From: Micromonosporaceae bacterium KJ-029
Lineage (GTDB): Bacteria > Actinomycetota > Actinomycetes > Mycobacteriales > Micromonosporaceae
DNA length: 64,000 nucleotides
Direction: 5' to 3'
Assembly: GCA_005402585.1 (NCBI GenBank)
Contig: BIFP01000051.1
Location: 62,001 to 126,000, forward strand
Below, piece by piece: positions 1-8,165 of the stretch. Under the pieces are notes generated by a model that had not been told where the DNA came from, ran no database searches, and saw only the letters and a program-made list of their open reading frames with translations. Both the position numbers and the translations under genes were made by a program. How positions within the stretch are numbered: position 1 is the first letter of the stretch; every line of letters begins with the position of its first letter.

Positions 1-390
1 ACCGACGACGGGCTGACCGGATCCGTGCAGGCCGACTTCGTCTTCAACGAGCACCTGCCCCTCGAACCCGTCACGATCCACGTGGACGGCGTCGAGGTGA
101 AGGCGGCGAGCCAGGCGTTGTCGCTGGCCTGAAAGCTCATGTGGCTCGCCACCGACATGTCCCCGCAGGGCAAGGACCTCTACGACGCCGTGCTCCTCGC
201 CGAACACACCACCGTGGCCCTGGAACTCGTGCGTGAGCTGCTCCGGCCGGAACTGGGCACGACTTCACCGCCGAATCGGTTCCCGCCTGGAGCGTCGACT
301 GGCGCAACTTCAACGACGAGTACCCGGGCGTTCCCGGCGACGCCCAGACCTGGCAGCGCCGGCTGGCCCTCGCCTCGACCGGGGCTTCGC
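1..390 (+). pseudogene. Decayed AbiEii/AbiGii-type nucleotidyltransferase (3' part)
   Basis: A frame open from the left edge meets TGA at 130-132. The same frame then carries on sensibly (WLATDMSPQGKDLYDAVLLA, about 160-215), in the style of AbiEii-type nucleotidyltransferases. The TGA probably replaces a Trp TGG. Near 255-261 the sense moves to another frame, which reads DFTAESVPAWSVDW and FNDEYPGV before dissolving into meaningless sequence around 375. One nonsense mutation plus one frameshift make this a broken gene rather than two short ones. The 5' end lies outside the window and the 3' end is approximate. In intact relatives the protein is the toxin-like partner of an abortive-infection/toxin-antitoxin pair. 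No antitoxin gene is visible downstream. Confidence 0.6.
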
Positions 391-510
391 GACCAGACCG
401 GCGACCAGCGGATGCGCGCGGACCGGGTGTTGGGTCGACCGTGGCACGATGGGGCCCGCGGGGCTGCGGAACCCCGGGCGAGGGCGGACCGGGAGGATCG
501 GGGGAAGCAG

Positions 511-1134
511 TTGCCACGACGCGCGCGGCTCATCCACTACTGGGACGACCAGGCCGGCGGTTACGAGCAGAAGACGGCGGCGGTGGAGCGTCGATTCCTC
601 GCCGACAGCCGCCGCTGGGTGTGCCAGCGGGCCACCGGCTCCACTCTCGAACTGGCCGTCGGCACCGGGCTGAACTTCTCGTACTACCCCGACCAGGTAC
701 GCCTCACCGGGGTCGACTGGAGTCCGGAGATGGTACGGGCCGCCGCGCTGGCCGCCCGCCGGTCGGGCCGACCGGTGGCTCTCGCCCGGGCGGACGCCGC
801 GGCGCTGCCCTTCGCCGACGACCAGTTCGACACCGTCCTGTGCACCTTCGCCCTGTGCTGCGTTCCGGATGAGCGGGCCGTCCTCACCGAGGCGGTCCGG
901 GTGCTGCGGCCCGGCGGCAGTCTGCTGCTCGCCGACCACATCGTCGCCTCCCACCCGGTGGTGCGGGTGCTGGAGCACCTCCTCGAGCTGGTGACCATTC
1001 CGTTGCAGGGCGAGCACTGCACCCGACGCCCGCTGCGCACCGTCCACCAGCTCGGCCTCCCGGTGGTCGACACGCAACGGCTGACCTACGGCGCCATCGA
1101 ACGCGTCCACGCCCGCAAGCCCGCACCACACTGA
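511..1134 (+). CDS. Class I SAM-dependent methyltransferase
   Basis: A 207-residue methyltransferase. Motif I (LELAVGTGLNFSYYP) lies near residues 46-60, followed by the acidic strand GVDWSPEMV, motif II/III LPFADDQFDTVLCTFALC and RVLRPGGSLLLADH, the Methyltransf_11 order. The chosen start is TTG at 511, preceded by a purine-rich GGGAGGATCGGGGG. The same frame is open further upstream, but that stretch is the remnant of the decayed nucleotidyltransferase, so a longer protein is unlikely. The substrate cannot be told from sequence; small-molecule or quinone/lipid methylation are all possible. It stands alone between the remnant and the ArsR unit. Confidence 0.75.
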   Translation: MPRRARLIHYWDDQAGGYEQKTAAVERRFLADSRRWVCQRATGSTLELAVGTGLNFSYYPDQVRLTGVDWSPEMVRAAALAARRSGRPVALARADAAALPFADDQFDTVLCTFALCCVPDERAVLTEAVRVLRPGGSLLLADHIVASHPVVRVLEHLLELVTIPLQGEHCTRRPLRTVHQLGLPVVDTQRLTYGAIERVHARKPAPH

Positions 1135-1190
1135 CCCGAGCCCGGCGGTCCACTGCCGGTCAGGCGATGGCCGTCCCTTCTCGAAAATAC

Positions 1191-1206
1191 GTAACCTATC
1201 GGTTAC
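1191..1206. promoter_or_regulatory. Probable ArsR operator overlapping the promoter
   Basis: Perfect inverted repeat GTAACC-TATC-GGTTAC. Its right arm overlaps a TACGCT -10-like hexamer (1204-1209), which lies exactly 6 nt before the GTG start of the ArsR gene. Occupation of the repeat would block transcription, so autoregulation is the likely reading. Confidence 0.6.
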
Positions 1207-1215
1207 GCTTGCGGC

Positions 1216-1575
1216 GTGGACGAGGTAGCCGCCGCCATCACGGACCCGGTTCGTCGGCGAATCCTCGAACTGTTGCGGGATCGCCGGCTGCCGGCCGGTC
1301 AGATCGCCGACCAGTTCGAGATCAGTCGCCCGGCGATCAGCCGCCACCTGCGCGTGCTCCGCGCCAGCGGCCTGGTACGCGACACCGTGGTCGGCCGTCA
1401 GCGGCTGTACGAGCTGGATCCGACCCGGTTCGCCGGCCTGCTCGGGTGGCTGGCGCAGTTCACCCCGACCGACCTCTGGGAGCGCCGCTTCGACGCCCTC
1501 GAGACCGAGGTCTACCGTGCCCGCCGCGACCGCCGCGCCGGCGGCTCGCCGTACGCCTCGAAGGAGAGCGCATGA
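1216..1575 (+). CDS. ArsR-family winged-helix repressor
   Basis: A 119-residue protein that is almost entirely a winged helix (VRRRILELLRDRRLPAGQIA, then the recognition region FEISRPAISRHLRVLRASGL) and a wing ending in RQRLYELDP. It has no metal-binding CxC motif, as expected for the ArsR subfamily paired with SRPBCC/AHSA1 proteins. The start is GTG at 1216. There is no Shine-Dalgarno sequence, and a TACGCT box ends 6 nt upstream, so the mRNA is probably leaderless. It overlaps the next gene by ATGA and is presumably co-transcribed with it. Confidence 0.85.
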   Translation: MDEVAAAITDPVRRRILELLRDRRLPAGQIADQFEISRPAISRHLRVLRASGLVRDTVVGRQRLYELDPTRFAGLLGWLAQFTPTDLWERRFDALETEVYRARRDRRAGGSPYASKESA

Positions 1576-2078
1576 CACGCATACCAACCGGGCAGCTCTT
1601 CGCTGCCGGCGACGGGGGAGACCTGGTCGTCACCCGCACCTTCCGGGCCTCCGCCGAAGACGTCTGGGCCAGCCTGACCGAACCGGAACGCACGGCACGC
1701 TGGTTCGGCCCCTGGGAGGGGGAGGCGGCTCCCGGCGGCACCATCCGGGTGCAGATGGCCTTCGAGGAGGGAACCCCCTGGTCCGACGTACGGATCGACG
1801 TGTGCGAGCCGCCCCGGCGGCTGGCCCTGTCGATGCGCGACGAGTCGGGCGACTGGCGGATGGAGCTGCTGCTGACCGAGCGTGGCGACCGGACCGAGTT
1901 GCGTTTCGTCCACCACCTGGACGACGTCGGCGGCGTCGGCGAGATCGGACCGGGCTGGGAGTACTACCTCGATCGCCTGCTGGCGGACCGCGAGGACACG
2001 CCGATGCCGTCGTTCGACGACTACTACCCGGCAATGAAGGCGCACTACGAGGGGCTGCTGCTCGCCGACCGCGCCTGA
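1572..2078 (+). CDS. SRPBCC/AHSA1-domain protein
   Basis: A 168-residue START-like (SRPBCC) protein. It has the N-terminal strand LVVTRTFRASAEDVWASLTE, the TARWFGPWEG loop typical of activator-of-Hsp90-homologue-1-like proteins, and a C-terminal long helix (WEYYLDRLLADRE). The start ATG overlaps the ArsR stop by 4 nt, so translation is coupled. ArsR-SRPBCC pairs are common in actinomycetes; the ligand is generally unknown and is not evident here. Confidence 0.8.
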   Translation: MTRIPTGQLFAAGDGGDLVVTRTFRASAEDVWASLTEPERTARWFGPWEGEAAPGGTIRVQMAFEEGTPWSDVRIDVCEPPRRLALSMRDESGDWRMELLLTERGDRTELRFVHHLDDVGGVGEIGPGWEYYLDRLLADREDTPMPSFDDYYPAMKAHYEGLLLADRA

Positions 2079-2128
2079 GGAATTCGGTGCCGGCGTAAGT
2101 ACCGGCGGCCGGCCGGACACTACCTGGT

Positions 2129-2698
2129 GTGAGCGAAGAACAGGCAGCCAAGCTGCAGGAACAGCGGTTCGTCGCGCTGTGGACCGAGCACGGCCGGCGG
2201 GTGATGGCGTACGCGTTACGACACGTCGACTCCGACACGGCGGAGGAGGTGGTGTCGGAGACGTTCCTGGTGGCCTGGCGCAAGCTGGCCAGCGTCCCGG
2301 ACGACCCCCTGCCCTGGTTGCTCGTGGTCGCCCGTAACACCATCTCCAACCTGCGCCGATCCGCTCAACGGCAGGCGCGGGTCACCGTCGAGCTTCAGCG
2401 GTTCCAGCAGATCGCCGAGCCGGCGGCCGCCGCCGACGTACTCGCCACGGAACGCGCGAGCGTGCTGGCCCAACTGGCGGCGCTGACGCCCAGGGAGCGG
2501 GAGGCGCTGCTGTTGGTCGCCTGGGACGGCTTGACCCCGAAGCAGGCGGCGAAGGTCGCGGGATGCTCGCTGCCGGCCTTCCATGTGCGTCTCTTCCGGG
2601 CCCGTCGGCGACTGCACGCCGACGGCCAAGCGGACACCCCGACGCGCGCCGACGCCGAAACCACCCGTCCAGTTCCCTTCCCAGGAGGCACCGCATGA
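2129..2698 (+). CDS. RNA polymerase sigma-70 family (ECF-like) sigma factor
   Basis: A 189-residue protein with sigma region 2 (ALRHVDSDTAEEVVSETFLV, about residues 28-47) and region 4 (LTPREREALLLVAWDGLTPK followed by AAKVAGCSLPAFHVRLFRAR, about 116-155). There is no region 3, as in ECF sigma factors. The GTG start at 2129 has no clear ribosome-binding site; TACCTG just upstream suggests a short or absent leader. The next gene overlaps by ATGA and encodes a membrane-anchored protein that could be its anti-sigma partner. Confidence 0.82.
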   Translation: MSEEQAAKLQEQRFVALWTEHGRRVMAYALRHVDSDTAEEVVSETFLVAWRKLASVPDDPLPWLLVVARNTISNLRRSAQRQARVTVELQRFQQIAEPAAAADVLATERASVLAQLAALTPREREALLLVAWDGLTPKQAAKVAGCSLPAFHVRLFRARRRLHADGQADTPTRADAETTRPVPFPGGTA

Positions 2699-3453
2699 CC
2701 GACAACCGCGACACGATGAGCATCGTCGAGAAGCTCAGGCCGGCCAGCACGGTGGACCGGCGCTGGCCCGCCTCGGCCCGGGACGCGGCACTGGAACGAC
2801 TGCTGGTCGCTGCCGGCAGCGCACCAGCGCCCGCTCGGCGGTCGCGTCGGCGGCGGGTGCTGCTCACCGCCGCCCTGACCACCGGGCTCGTCTCGTCCGG
2901 AGTGGGCGTTGCCGCAGCTGGCGGACTTCTGCCCGAGTCGTTCACCAGGCCACTGTCGTTCTGGTCGACTGAAACCGGCGGTGTGGTGGACGCCCAACTG
3001 GCCCGGCGGGTGGCCCAGGCGCCCGGCCCCGACGGCACGGTCCTGTCGGTGTGGTCCGCCACCGGCCCCGACGGCACGACCTGTATCGCACCGCTGTTCG
3101 AACCACCCGGTGACCTCGACCGGCCGGCGCCGGCGAACTTCCACCTCGCGGGTGGGAGCTGCGCGACCGGGGAGGGGCTGGGGCCGTTCGGCAGTCTCGG
3201 CGGCTCGGCGGACGAGCGGAACGTACACACCATCTGGGCCTCGGCCGGAGACGCGGTACGGGGGGAACTGCTATTCCCCGACGGGACGGTGCAGCCGGTC
3301 CTCTACGCCGAGGGCCAGTTCTTTCTCTGGTACGTCGCGAACGACCGGGTCGACCCGCCGACCCTGGTCGGCTACGACGCGGCCGGAACCGTGGTGGGCC
3401 GAGCACCACTGCCCAACATGATCGCGCGCACTCCTTCTGACACCGGCGATTGA
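2695..3453 (+). CDS. Membrane-anchored protein, putative anti-sigma partner
   Basis: A 252-residue protein with a basic cytoplasmic segment (ARRSRRRR, about 45-52), one hydrophobic span (LLTAALTTGLVSSGVGVAAA, about 54-73) and an extracytoplasmic domain of about 175 residues rich in Gly and Pro. No enzyme motif is recognisable. A strong AGGAGG at 2682-2687 precedes ATG 2695, which overlaps the sigma factor stop. The single-span layout directly after an ECF-like sigma gene suggests a sigma regulator, but the N-terminal segment has no clear zinc-binding anti-sigma motif, so this is inference. Confidence 0.6.
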   Translation: MTDNRDTMSIVEKLRPASTVDRRWPASARDAALERLLVAAGSAPAPARRSRRRRVLLTAALTTGLVSSGVGVAAAGGLLPESFTRPLSFWSTETGGVVDAQLARRVAQAPGPDGTVLSVWSATGPDGTTCIAPLFEPPGDLDRPAPANFHLAGGSCATGEGLGPFGSLGGSADERNVHTIWASAGDAVRGELLFPDGTVQPVLYAEGQFFLWYVANDRVDPPTLVGYDAAGTVVGRAPLPNMIARTPSDTGD

Positions 3454-3509
3454 TCCCGACCGCGGACTCCGCGAGTTCCGACGGACCGCCGGCGAGGTGA
3501 ACCACCGCA

Positions 3510-3547
3510 CCGGGTGCGGGGCCGGCTGTGGCCGGCCCCGCACCCGG
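3510..3547. terminator. Bidirectional hairpin terminator
   Basis: Perfect 17-bp arms (CCGGGTGCGGGGCCGGC at 3510-3526 and its complement at 3531-3547) with a 4-nt TGTG loop. It lies between convergent genes that end at 3453 and 3553. There is no U-tract, which is normal for actinomycete terminators. Confidence 0.8.
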
Positions 3548-3552
3548 CATAC

Positions 3553-6216
3553 TCACGCGGTGGCCAACGTGCGGTGCAGGCGGCGGGCCTCGGTGACCAG
3601 ACGGCTCGATCCGCCCCGCTGGGCGACCTCGGCCAGACCGGGCACCTCGATCCGCACGCCGGTGGCGGTGGCCGTCTCCGTGGCCAGAGTCAGCAGGTCG
3701 GGTGCGCCGCGCGGCGGGGTGGGCGCGGTGAGCACCGCTGGCAGCACGGCGGCCAGCAGCCGCCACACGGTCAGCGGCGCACCGGCCTGGGCGGCGTCGC
3801 GCAGCGGCTCGACCGCCCGGGACAGCTTCACCGACTGCCCGACGACCAGCCTCCCCAACTGCTCACCGGCGCCCGTCGGGTCGAGCTGGCCGGCGGCGGC
3901 GAGCGTGAGCAGGGCGTCCAGGGCAGCGACCCGGTCCGCGCCGTGCCGGGCGCCGAGACCGTACGCCACGGCGAGGTCGAGGGCCACCCCACCCGGGCCG
4001 GTGGCCTCGGCGAGCAGCGGCAGCACCGCCGTGCCGTCGCGCTCGTCCATGTCCGCGCCGGCGGCCACCATCGGCAGCACGTGCGCGGCGACCACGCCCC
4101 GGTGCCCGGGCAGGATCGACGGCCACAGGTTCGCCCAGCCCGAGGACGCCAACCCGATCGGTGCCGGGTCGGCGGTGAGCAGCCCGTACCGGTCGTGGTA
4201 CCCGTCGGGCGGGCGTAGCTCCACCAGGATCCGCCGCTCGGCGAGCCGTTCGAACTCAAAGTCGTAGCGGTTGCGGCGGGCCCGGCGGACAGCCGTGACG
4301 GCCCGCATGACCGGCTGCGGCAGTCCGTCGCCGCGCAGCCAGGCGGCGAGCCGATCCCCGGTCGGGGTGCCCAGAGCCGCCGCCTTGCCGGCGACCGCCT
4401 CGTCGGCAGTGGCCGGCAGGCGCAACAACGCCTGGGTGAGGTCCCAGTGCCAGGGCTCCCGCTCTCCGAGCGCGGCCAGCCGCTCGACCAGCGCGAGCGG
4501 GTCGATCAGGCCGTTGGTCGAGGTGGGAGCGGCAAGCAGCACCGGGTGCCCGGGATCGTTGACGTGCGCCCCGATCTCGGCGAGCCGGGCACGCAGCAGT
4601 CGGTGCACCGCGGGCACCCGAGGGTCGGTGCTGGCCAGCTCCGGTGCCGACGACGTGGCGTCGCTGCGGCGTACGGCGGCGAGCAGCGCCTCCCACCGGC
4701 TGCGCCGCCGGGGCTGCTGGTCGGCGCCGGCGGTCCTGAACACGTCGACCACCACCTCGCAGAGACAGAGCGGATCCCACCGGTGCTCGTTGCCCCAGGA
4801 CCAGTGCCGGCGTTCGATAACGGGGTCGAGGGCGGCCCGTACCCGGGGTCCGTCGGTGGCGGTGAGCCGGACCAGGCCGTCGAGGATCCGGTCCAGCCCG
4901 GTGTTCCGCGACGCCGTGCCGAGCAGCGCGGCGACCTCCTCGGCCAGCTCGTCCACGTCGGTGATCGGAGCCGCCGCCGGCCCGGCCGGCGGGGGCGGGG
5001 GCAGGTCGTCGCCGCGCGGCCGGCTGACCGCCGGGCCGAGACTCGCCGCCGCCGGGTCGACGCCGTGCCGGGTGGCCAGGGCGACCGCCCGATCCCGCAG
5101 CTCGACGGCGGGATGCCCGGCGGCGACCGCGATCACCTCGGCGATCTCCACGGCCCGGTCCGGGTGCTGGCGGGCGAGCCGGTCGAGCCAGGTGAGCTGG
5201 GCCCGGACCAGCGTCTTGTCGGGCCGCGCGAGCACCTGCCGAGACGCGTCGAGCAGCGACTCCCACGCCAGCTCGGGTAGGCCCCGTAGCGCCTTCTGGG
5301 CCATGGTGGCCACCGGAGCGGGGGCGTCGGTGAGCAGGCGCAGGTAGTCGGTGCTGCGTTCGGCGATCTCGGTGCAGGTCGGCTGAAGCAGATCGAGCAG
5401 GGTGGTGAAGGCCCGCAGTGCGCTGGGCCGGTCGCCGCGCAGCAGCCGGCCGATCGAACCGTCGATCAGCATCACCCGGTCGACGACGCCGTCGGCGGCG
5501 AGCTGGGCCAGCGCGGTCAGCAGGGCGTGCCGCTCCCGATTCTCCCAGTCGCGGTACACGACGTCGAACATCATCGGGGTGCCGAGGCCGTCCACCTCGA
5601 ACAGTCGCGGCAGCATGGCGGGCAGGAACGGGTCGCCGCGCAGCCGGTCCACCACCGGCACCGGTCGGCCCCGACGGAACCGGTCCGGGAACTCCACCGC
5701 GCTCAGCCACAGCTGCACGGACCGGTCGTCGGTCGGCGGCGCGGCGCCCTCGGCGCGCAGCAGCGCGGCGACGAACTGCCACCGGTCGACCCAGGTCTCC
5801 CGGCTGAACCTGCCGGCCAGCCGGTGGGCCAGATCAGCGAGCCAGGTGACCCCCCGCTCTGCCGCGACGGCGCGGACCAGCTCCGCCGCCCGGACGCCGT
5901 CCAGGTCGACAGAGCGGCGGCCGAGGATCGCCGCCGCCTGGGCGGCAGTGGGCAGGCAGCCGACCACGGCCACCGCCAGTGCCACACCGGCGCCGCTGCC
6001 CCACCAGGTCGACCGGTCGCGCTTCTTGAACCAGGCGGTCAGCTCGACGCCGATCTCCCGGCGGCGCTGCTCGGGCAGCCCCGCCAGGGCCGCCGCGATC
6101 GGCTCGGCGGAGCCGTTCGACACCAGGTCGAACAGGTCGCTCGTGCCGCCGGCCGCCAATTCGCGGCGCCGCCGTACCGTGCTCATCATGATCGCGACCT
6201 GCTGCTGCGGCTTCAC
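3553..6216 (-). CDS. DUF6493-like large repeat protein of unknown function
   Basis: An 887-residue, mostly helical Ala/Leu/Arg-rich protein with no transmembrane segment apart from one weakly hydrophobic stretch near residue 75 (GAGVALAVAVVGCLPTA). Helical repeats run through the length, with a Pro-rich break near residue 405 (DDLPPPPPAGPAA). The C-terminal pattern (AVAYGLGARHGADRVAALDA) resembles the DUF6493 family. No catalytic motif is seen. The chosen start is GTG 6216, which sits in GTGTGA overlapping the SWIM gene stop and has GAGGAG 6 nt upstream. ATG at 6189 is possible but lacks a ribosome-binding site. The overlap implies tightly coupled synthesis with the SWIM protein, so the two probably act together. 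Confidence 0.7.
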   Translation of the reverse strand: MKPQQQVAIMMSTVRRRRELAAGGTSDLFDLVSNGSAEPIAAALAGLPEQRRREIGVELTAWFKKRDRSTWWGSGAGVALAVAVVGCLPTAAQAAAILGRRSVDLDGVRAAELVRAVAAERGVTWLADLAHRLAGRFSRETWVDRWQFVAALLRAEGAAPPTDDRSVQLWLSAVEFPDRFRRGRPVPVVDRLRGDPFLPAMLPRLFEVDGLGTPMMFDVVYRDWENRERHALLTALAQLAADGVVDRVMLIDGSIGRLLRGDRPSALRAFTTLLDLLQPTCTEIAERSTDYLRLLTDAPAPVATMAQKALRGLPELAWESLLDASRQVLARPDKTLVRAQLTWLDRLARQHPDRAVEIAEVIAVAAGHPAVELRDRAVALATRHGVDPAAASLGPAVSRPRGDDLPPPPPAGPAAAPITDVDELAEEVAALLGTASRNTGLDRILDGLVRLTATDGPRVRAALDPVIERRHWSWGNEHRWDPLCLCEVVVDVFRTAGADQQPRRRSRWEALLAAVRRSDATSSAPELASTDPRVPAVHRLLRARLAEIGAHVNDPGHPVLLAAPTSTNGLIDPLALVERLAALGEREPWHWDLTQALLRLPATADEAVAGKAAALGTPTGDRLAAWLRGDGLPQPVMRAVTAVRRARRNRYDFEFERLAERRILVELRPPDGYHDRYGLLTADPAPIGLASSGWANLWPSILPGHRGVVAAHVLPMVAAGADMDERDGTAVLPLLAEATGPGGVALDLAVAYGLGARHGADRVAALDALLTLAAAGQLDPTGAGEQLGRLVVGQSVKLSRAVEPLRDAAQAGAPLTVWRLLAAVLPAVLTAPTPPRGAPDLLTLATETATATGVRIEVPGLAEVAQRGGSSRLVTEARRLHRTLATA

Positions 6217-7550
6217 ACCCGCTCCTCGACCTGCTGGGTGATCAGCATCCGGGTGGCCAGGGCGTGCCGGCACGGCCCCCGTTGCCCCCGGTGCTTGGCC
6301 CACCAGGGGCAGGTGCAGGTGAGGTCGCCGTCGGGCAGCCGGCGAACCCGGTACACCTCGTCGCCGCTGCGTACCGTGGCGGCCGTCCCGTCCCACCGCA
6401 CCGCCCCGGCGTCGAGCAGCGCCCGTGCGCCGACCAGACGCGGATTGTCCCGCTCGGCCCGGCCCGCGTCGTACGGCATGACCCGGTGGAAGTACGCCGC
6501 CTCGGCCACGTCGTAGCCGACCCGGCCGGCGGTGCCGAGCTGTGCCAGCGCGCCCCGCACCCGGCCCGCGTCGATACCGGCCTGGGTGGCCAGCCGATCC
6601 ACGTCGATGGTCGGGTCCCAGGACAGCAGGGCGGAGACCAGGTCGGCGTCGTCCACGACATCGTCGCCGGCCAGCGCGGTGAGCGCCGCACCTTCGCCGG
6701 AGAATCCCCGGTACGGTTCGGGGGAGAGGGTGAGGGAGAGCCGCAGCCCGCCGGTGTCCAGCTCCCAGACGCTCGGCACCGGGGCGGAACCGGCCGCCAC
6801 CGTCGGCCCGTACACCCGCAGGCTTTGGGCGAAGCGCAGCATCGGGCGCAGCGCGGTCAGCCGGCTCGCCCCGGCCAGGCAGACCGCTCCGGCGACCGGC
6901 CGGGAGGTCAACCGCAGGGATCTGCCGGCGGGCACCACCCAGAGCACCGACCGGTCGCTGCCGGTCGGCAGCCGGCGCAGGAACGCCGCCGCCTCGGTCG
7001 CCGGCAGCTCCGCCCGGGGCTCGAACCGGGCGGCCAGCACCTGCACCTCGGCGAAGCCGCGCAGCCAGCGCACCGGCAGCGGGACCTTCTTCTCCACCAC
7101 CTCGCCGTCCATGGTGGAGACAGTCAGGTCGTCGGGGCCGACCGACAGGTGCAGCGGGTCCAGGCCGCCGACCCGGGTCAGCGCCTCGCGCAGCGGGGTG
7201 TTGACGTCGACGTTCGTGGTGCCGTGCTCGACCACGTCGCCGTCGAGCCCGGCCGGCAGCGCGTCGAGTCGCGCGTACACCCCGCAGCAGCCGGAAAAGG
7301 ACTCGAAGCGGAGCCGGTCCCGGCTGCCGGTGACCACCGGGTCGAGACTGGCCGGGCTGACCGGCCGGTGGTAGCGGGTGCGGGCCACCTCGGCCACGGC
7401 CAGCAGGCCGACCGCCGCGGCCTGCGGCGTGGTGAGGAAACCGGTGAAGAATCGGGGATTCGGCGCCGGCCCACCGCTGGTCTGCAGGGCGAGCGCGCCC
7501 CGATCGAGCGCGGAGGAGGAGAGATAGCGGTACGTCTGCACTGCGTTCAC
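6213..7550 (-). CDS. SWIM zinc-finger protein
   Basis: A 445-residue protein. The SWIM zinc-binding motif CxCx(n)CxH is complete near the C-terminus (CTCPWWAKHRGQRGPCRH, about residues 413-430). The preceding region is mixed alpha/beta with a predicted winged-helix-like segment (SALLSWDPTIDVDRLATQAG). The start is GTG 7550; an in-frame extension upstream overlaps the divergent promoter region and has no better start. SWIM domains bind DNA or protein. Actinomycete SWIM/DUF6493 pairs are often near MoxR-type ATPase and VWA genes, none of which are present here. Biological role unknown. Confidence 0.8.
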   Translation of the reverse strand: MNAVQTYRYLSSSALDRGALALQTSGGPAPNPRFFTGFLTTPQAAAVGLLAVAEVARTRYHRPVSPASLDPVVTGSRDRLRFESFSGCCGVYARLDALPAGLDGDVVEHGTTNVDVNTPLREALTRVGGLDPLHLSVGPDDLTVSTMDGEVVEKKVPLPVRWLRGFAEVQVLAARFEPRAELPATEAAAFLRRLPTGSDRSVLWVVPAGRSLRLTSRPVAGAVCLAGASRLTALRPMLRFAQSLRVYGPTVAAGSAPVPSVWELDTGGLRLSLTLSPEPYRGFSGEGAALTALAGDDVVDDADLVSALLSWDPTIDVDRLATQAGIDAGRVRGALAQLGTAGRVGYDVAEAAYFHRVMPYDAGRAERDNPRLVGARALLDAGAVRWDGTAATVRSGDEVYRVRRLPDGDLTCTCPWWAKHRGQRGPCRHALATRMLITQQVEERV

Positions 7551-7658
7551 GCCGCCGGACGGTAGAGCATCCCACCGACATCGCCAGGGACACCACCATG
7601 GACCTGCATCAACGACGGGAAGCCCTGCTTCCGCTGACCGGCGGAGTACGGTCGACGC

Positions 7659-8129
7659 ATGTATTCGACCCGGGTCCATCAGCACGTCAGGGCTCCGCGT
7701 CCCGCCGTCTACCGGGTACTGCTCGACCCGGAGGCGCTGGCGAGGTGGCGGGTGCCGGCCGGCATGAGCAGTCGCGTGCACGAGTTCGAGGCCCGCGAGG
7801 GCGGGGCCTTCCGGGTCTCGCTCACCTACGACGCGCCGGACAGCGCGGGCAAGTCGTCACCACACACCGACACCTACCACGGGCACTTCCACCGGCTCGT
7901 GCCGGACGAGCAGGTGGTCGAGGTGCTCGAATTCGAGACGGCCGAACCCACGCTTCAGGGCACAATGACGATGACCACCACGCTCACCGACGCCGACGGT
8001 GGCACCGACGTCGTCGTCGTGCACGAGAACATTCCGGACGGCATCTCCGCCGCCGACAACGAGACCGGTACCCGCATGGCGCTGGCGAACCTTGCCCGCC
8101 TCGTCGAGACGGGCAAGGTTCCCGAGTAG
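7659..8129 (+). CDS. SRPBCC/AHSA1-domain protein
   Basis: A 156-residue START-like protein with the usual N-terminal strand (HQHVRAPRPAVYRVLLDPEA), a W-containing loop (LARWRVPAG) and a C-terminal helix (ETGTRMALANLARLVE). It is unlike the other SRPBCC protein of this window at sequence level and has no ArsR neighbour. TACGGT (7647-7652) ends 6 nt before the ATG and there is no Shine-Dalgarno, so the transcript may be leaderless. Ligand unknown. Confidence 0.8.
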   Translation: MYSTRVHQHVRAPRPAVYRVLLDPEALARWRVPAGMSSRVHEFEAREGGAFRVSLTYDAPDSAGKSSPHTDTYHGHFHRLVPDEQVVEVLEFETAEPTLQGTMTMTTTLTDADGGTDVVVVHENIPDGISAADNETGTRMALANLARLVETGKVPE

Positions 8130-8156
8130 CCGGATCCCGGGGCGCCGCGATCCGGC
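8129..8156. terminator. Short hairpin between convergent genes
   Basis: GCCGGATC (8129-8136) and GATCCGGC (8149-8156) form an 8-bp stem around a GC-rich 12-nt loop, just after the SRPBCC stop and before the exporter stop at 8166. Confidence 0.5.
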
Positions 8157-8165
8157 CGACGGCGG

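Noticed and set aside
310..1587. Long minus-strand open frame opposite the methyltransferase and ArsR genes
   Set aside because: No protein-like pattern; the plus strand genes have clear motifs. Shadow of GC-rich coding sequence.
6217..7599. Upstream continuation of the DUF6493-type frame into the SWIM gene
   Set aside because: The extension is Arg/Pro/Gly-rich nonsense while the SWIM frame carries a real zinc motif; the GTGTGA overlap gives the proper start.
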